Below, in pieces: positions 63,424 to 64,000 of a stretch of 64,000 bases of DNA. The notes beneath the pieces were generated by a model. It saw only the letters and a list, made by a program, of their open reading frames with translations, did not search any database and had not been told where the DNA came from. The stretch's first letter is position 1. The number at the start of each line of letters is the position of its first letter. A program made the translations under genes and the position numbers. The DNA is from an uncultured Jannaschia sp. (lineage in GTDB: Bacteria; Pseudomonadota; Alphaproteobacteria; Rhodobacterales; Rhodobacteraceae): the NCBI RefSeq assembly GCF_947503795.1, contig NZ_CANNEZ010000002.1, positions 186,001 through 250,000 on the forward strand. The letters are read 5' to 3'.

Positions 63424-63454
63424 GAAATAGTCCTTCCAGTAGCTGGAAGGTCAA
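63424..63454 (-). promoter_or_regulatory. CueR-type promoter and operator
   Basis: On the minus strand TTGACC (63449-63454) and TATTTC (63424-63429) are separated by exactly 19 bases, the long spacer that MerR-family activators require. Within the spacer lies the perfect inverted repeat CCTTCCAG-N3-CTGGAAGG (63432-63450), the classical CueR box. The cueR start codon is at the expected +1. Confidence 0.85.
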
Positions 63455-64000
63455 GACCCGCGTTCGACGGCGCGCATCGCGGTGGCGAGCGCCCGTCCGA
63501 TCACGGCCGACCCCCGCGCCGACGGATGCACGAGATCGCGCGCATAGAGGCCCAGATCGCCCGGATCGATCACGTCGCCTGCATCGAGGAAGACCAGCCC
63601 CGGATCCCGCGCGGCCAGTTGCGTCATCCGCGCGTTCATCACGTCGAAGGCGGGCTGGCAGGGCGTGAAGCCGGTGGGCGACGTCTCGGCCCCGTCGTAA
63701 TAGCCGACGAAGGCGACCTTGGCGCCGGTGCTGCGGATGCGCGCGACGAGGGTCGGGATGTCGCCCGTGCCGCGCGGGCCGATCAGGGCGTCGCGGGTGG
63801 CGTCCATCCGGGGCGTCGCGCAATCGTCGCGGATGTCGTTCCCGCCGCCGGTCAGGATGACCCAGTCCCAACCGCCCCCGGCGCCGGCGAACTGGCGCGT
63901 GATGTCGAACCCGAGGGCGGCGGCCGCACCGTTGGGGTTCGTAATCTGGGCCAGCGATTTCGAGCGGTCGGTGACGGGGCGGCCGAGTGCTGCGGCGGTC
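63451..64000 (-). CDS. SGNH/GDSL-type esterase, fragment
   Basis: The C-terminal 182 residues of an SGNH hydrolase; the start lies beyond the window edge. Block III reads VILTGGGNDIRDD with the oxyanion asparagine, and block V is DLVHPSARGSAV with the catalytic aspartate and histidine. FVGYYDGAETSPTG lies between. Two cysteines (DDCATPR and TPCQPAF) suggest an exported enzyme. The substrate is unknown, perhaps an ester on a cell-wall polymer or lipid. Its end abuts the cueR promoter. Confidence 0.9.
   Translation of the reverse strand, partial: TAAALGRPVTDRSKSLAQITNPNGAAAALGFDITRQFAGAGGGWDWVILTGGGNDIRDDCATPRMDATRDALIGPRGTGDIPTLVARIRSTGAKVAFVGYYDGAETSPTGFTPCQPAFDVMNARMTQLAARDPGLVFLDAGDVIDPGDLGLYARDLVHPSARGSAVIGRALATAMRAVERGS

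Overview
The window is a stretch of ordinary, very GC-rich bacterial chromosome. It holds about 70 tightly packed protein genes, most of them in short same-strand runs with 1-19 base overlaps. The gene content points to an alphaproteobacterium of the family Rhodobacteraceae (Roseobacter-like). The signs are an Irr regulator divergent from fabA-fabB-fabI, an rbfA-truB-rpsO-pnp set, a DUF1674 (SdhAF4) protein, a DUF3035 lipoprotein, a DUF429-like/MoeA fusion, endonuclease-type MutL without MutH, and Rhodobacteraceae-style GC hairpin repeats. The family call rests on protein recognition; the genus cannot be told. I see no rRNA or tRNA gene, insertion sequence, prophage, CRISPR array or recognisable defence island. 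Both edges cut genes: serS on the left and an SGNH hydrolase on the right.

Layout. 1-7.9 kb: serS end, three poorly known genes, prfC, a 30-codon candidate micro-gene, a flavin-oxidase-like protein, an SDR lacking its catalytic lysine, an rsmC-type methyltransferase, clpS, a HAD phosphatase and OsmC. 8.2-10.1 kb: a DEAD-box helicase with a structured leader, then the only gene-free stretch over 300 bases. 10.1-15.7 kb: an enolase-superfamily enzyme plus zinc alcohol dehydrogenase, divergent from pobA-pcaD-pcaB (4-hydroxybenzoate to protocatechuate and later beta-ketoadipate steps). 15.8-20 kb: an MFS exporter, threonine dehydratase, alpha/beta hydrolase, haloacid dehalogenase and a lone pilin-like protein. 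20.2-23.3 kb: fabI-fabB-fabA and irr. 23.4-28.2 kb: a 3-hydroxyisobutyrate dehydrogenase relative and the molybdenum-cofactor set moeA (fused), mobB, mobA and fdhD. 28.3-32.4 kb: azlCD, Lrp, alanine dehydrogenase, mscL and GST.

32.4-42.8 kb: ytoQ, pnp, a LysR/SbtA-type bicarbonate transporter pair, rpsO, an RTX-like protein, a haloacetate-dehalogenase relative, DUF1643, truB, a phosphodiester glycosidase and rbfA. In effect this is the rbfA-truB-rpsO-pnp set with accessory genes between its members. 42.9-49.7 kb: dapB, sdhAF4, rsmB, a heparinase-like protein, purH and lspA. 49.8-59.4 kb: a DUF3035 lipoprotein, an M16 peptidase pair, mutL, rmuC, rnr and an MltB-type transglycosylase. 59.4-64 kb: a small membrane protein, pheS, a serine hydrolase, a CueR regulon of cueR plus a glutaredoxin-MauE protein, and the SGNH hydrolase.

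No obviously new multi-gene system stands out. The best leads are local: promoters of irr, cueR and perhaps lysR placed so that the mRNA would have almost no leader; the perfect MerR-type operator controlling a redox membrane protein; the DUF429-MoeA fusion; an SDR with alanine in the YxxxK position; the SbtA/LysR pair inside the translation cluster; a hairpin over one possible mutL start; and the 30-codon micro-gene with a strong ribosome site.
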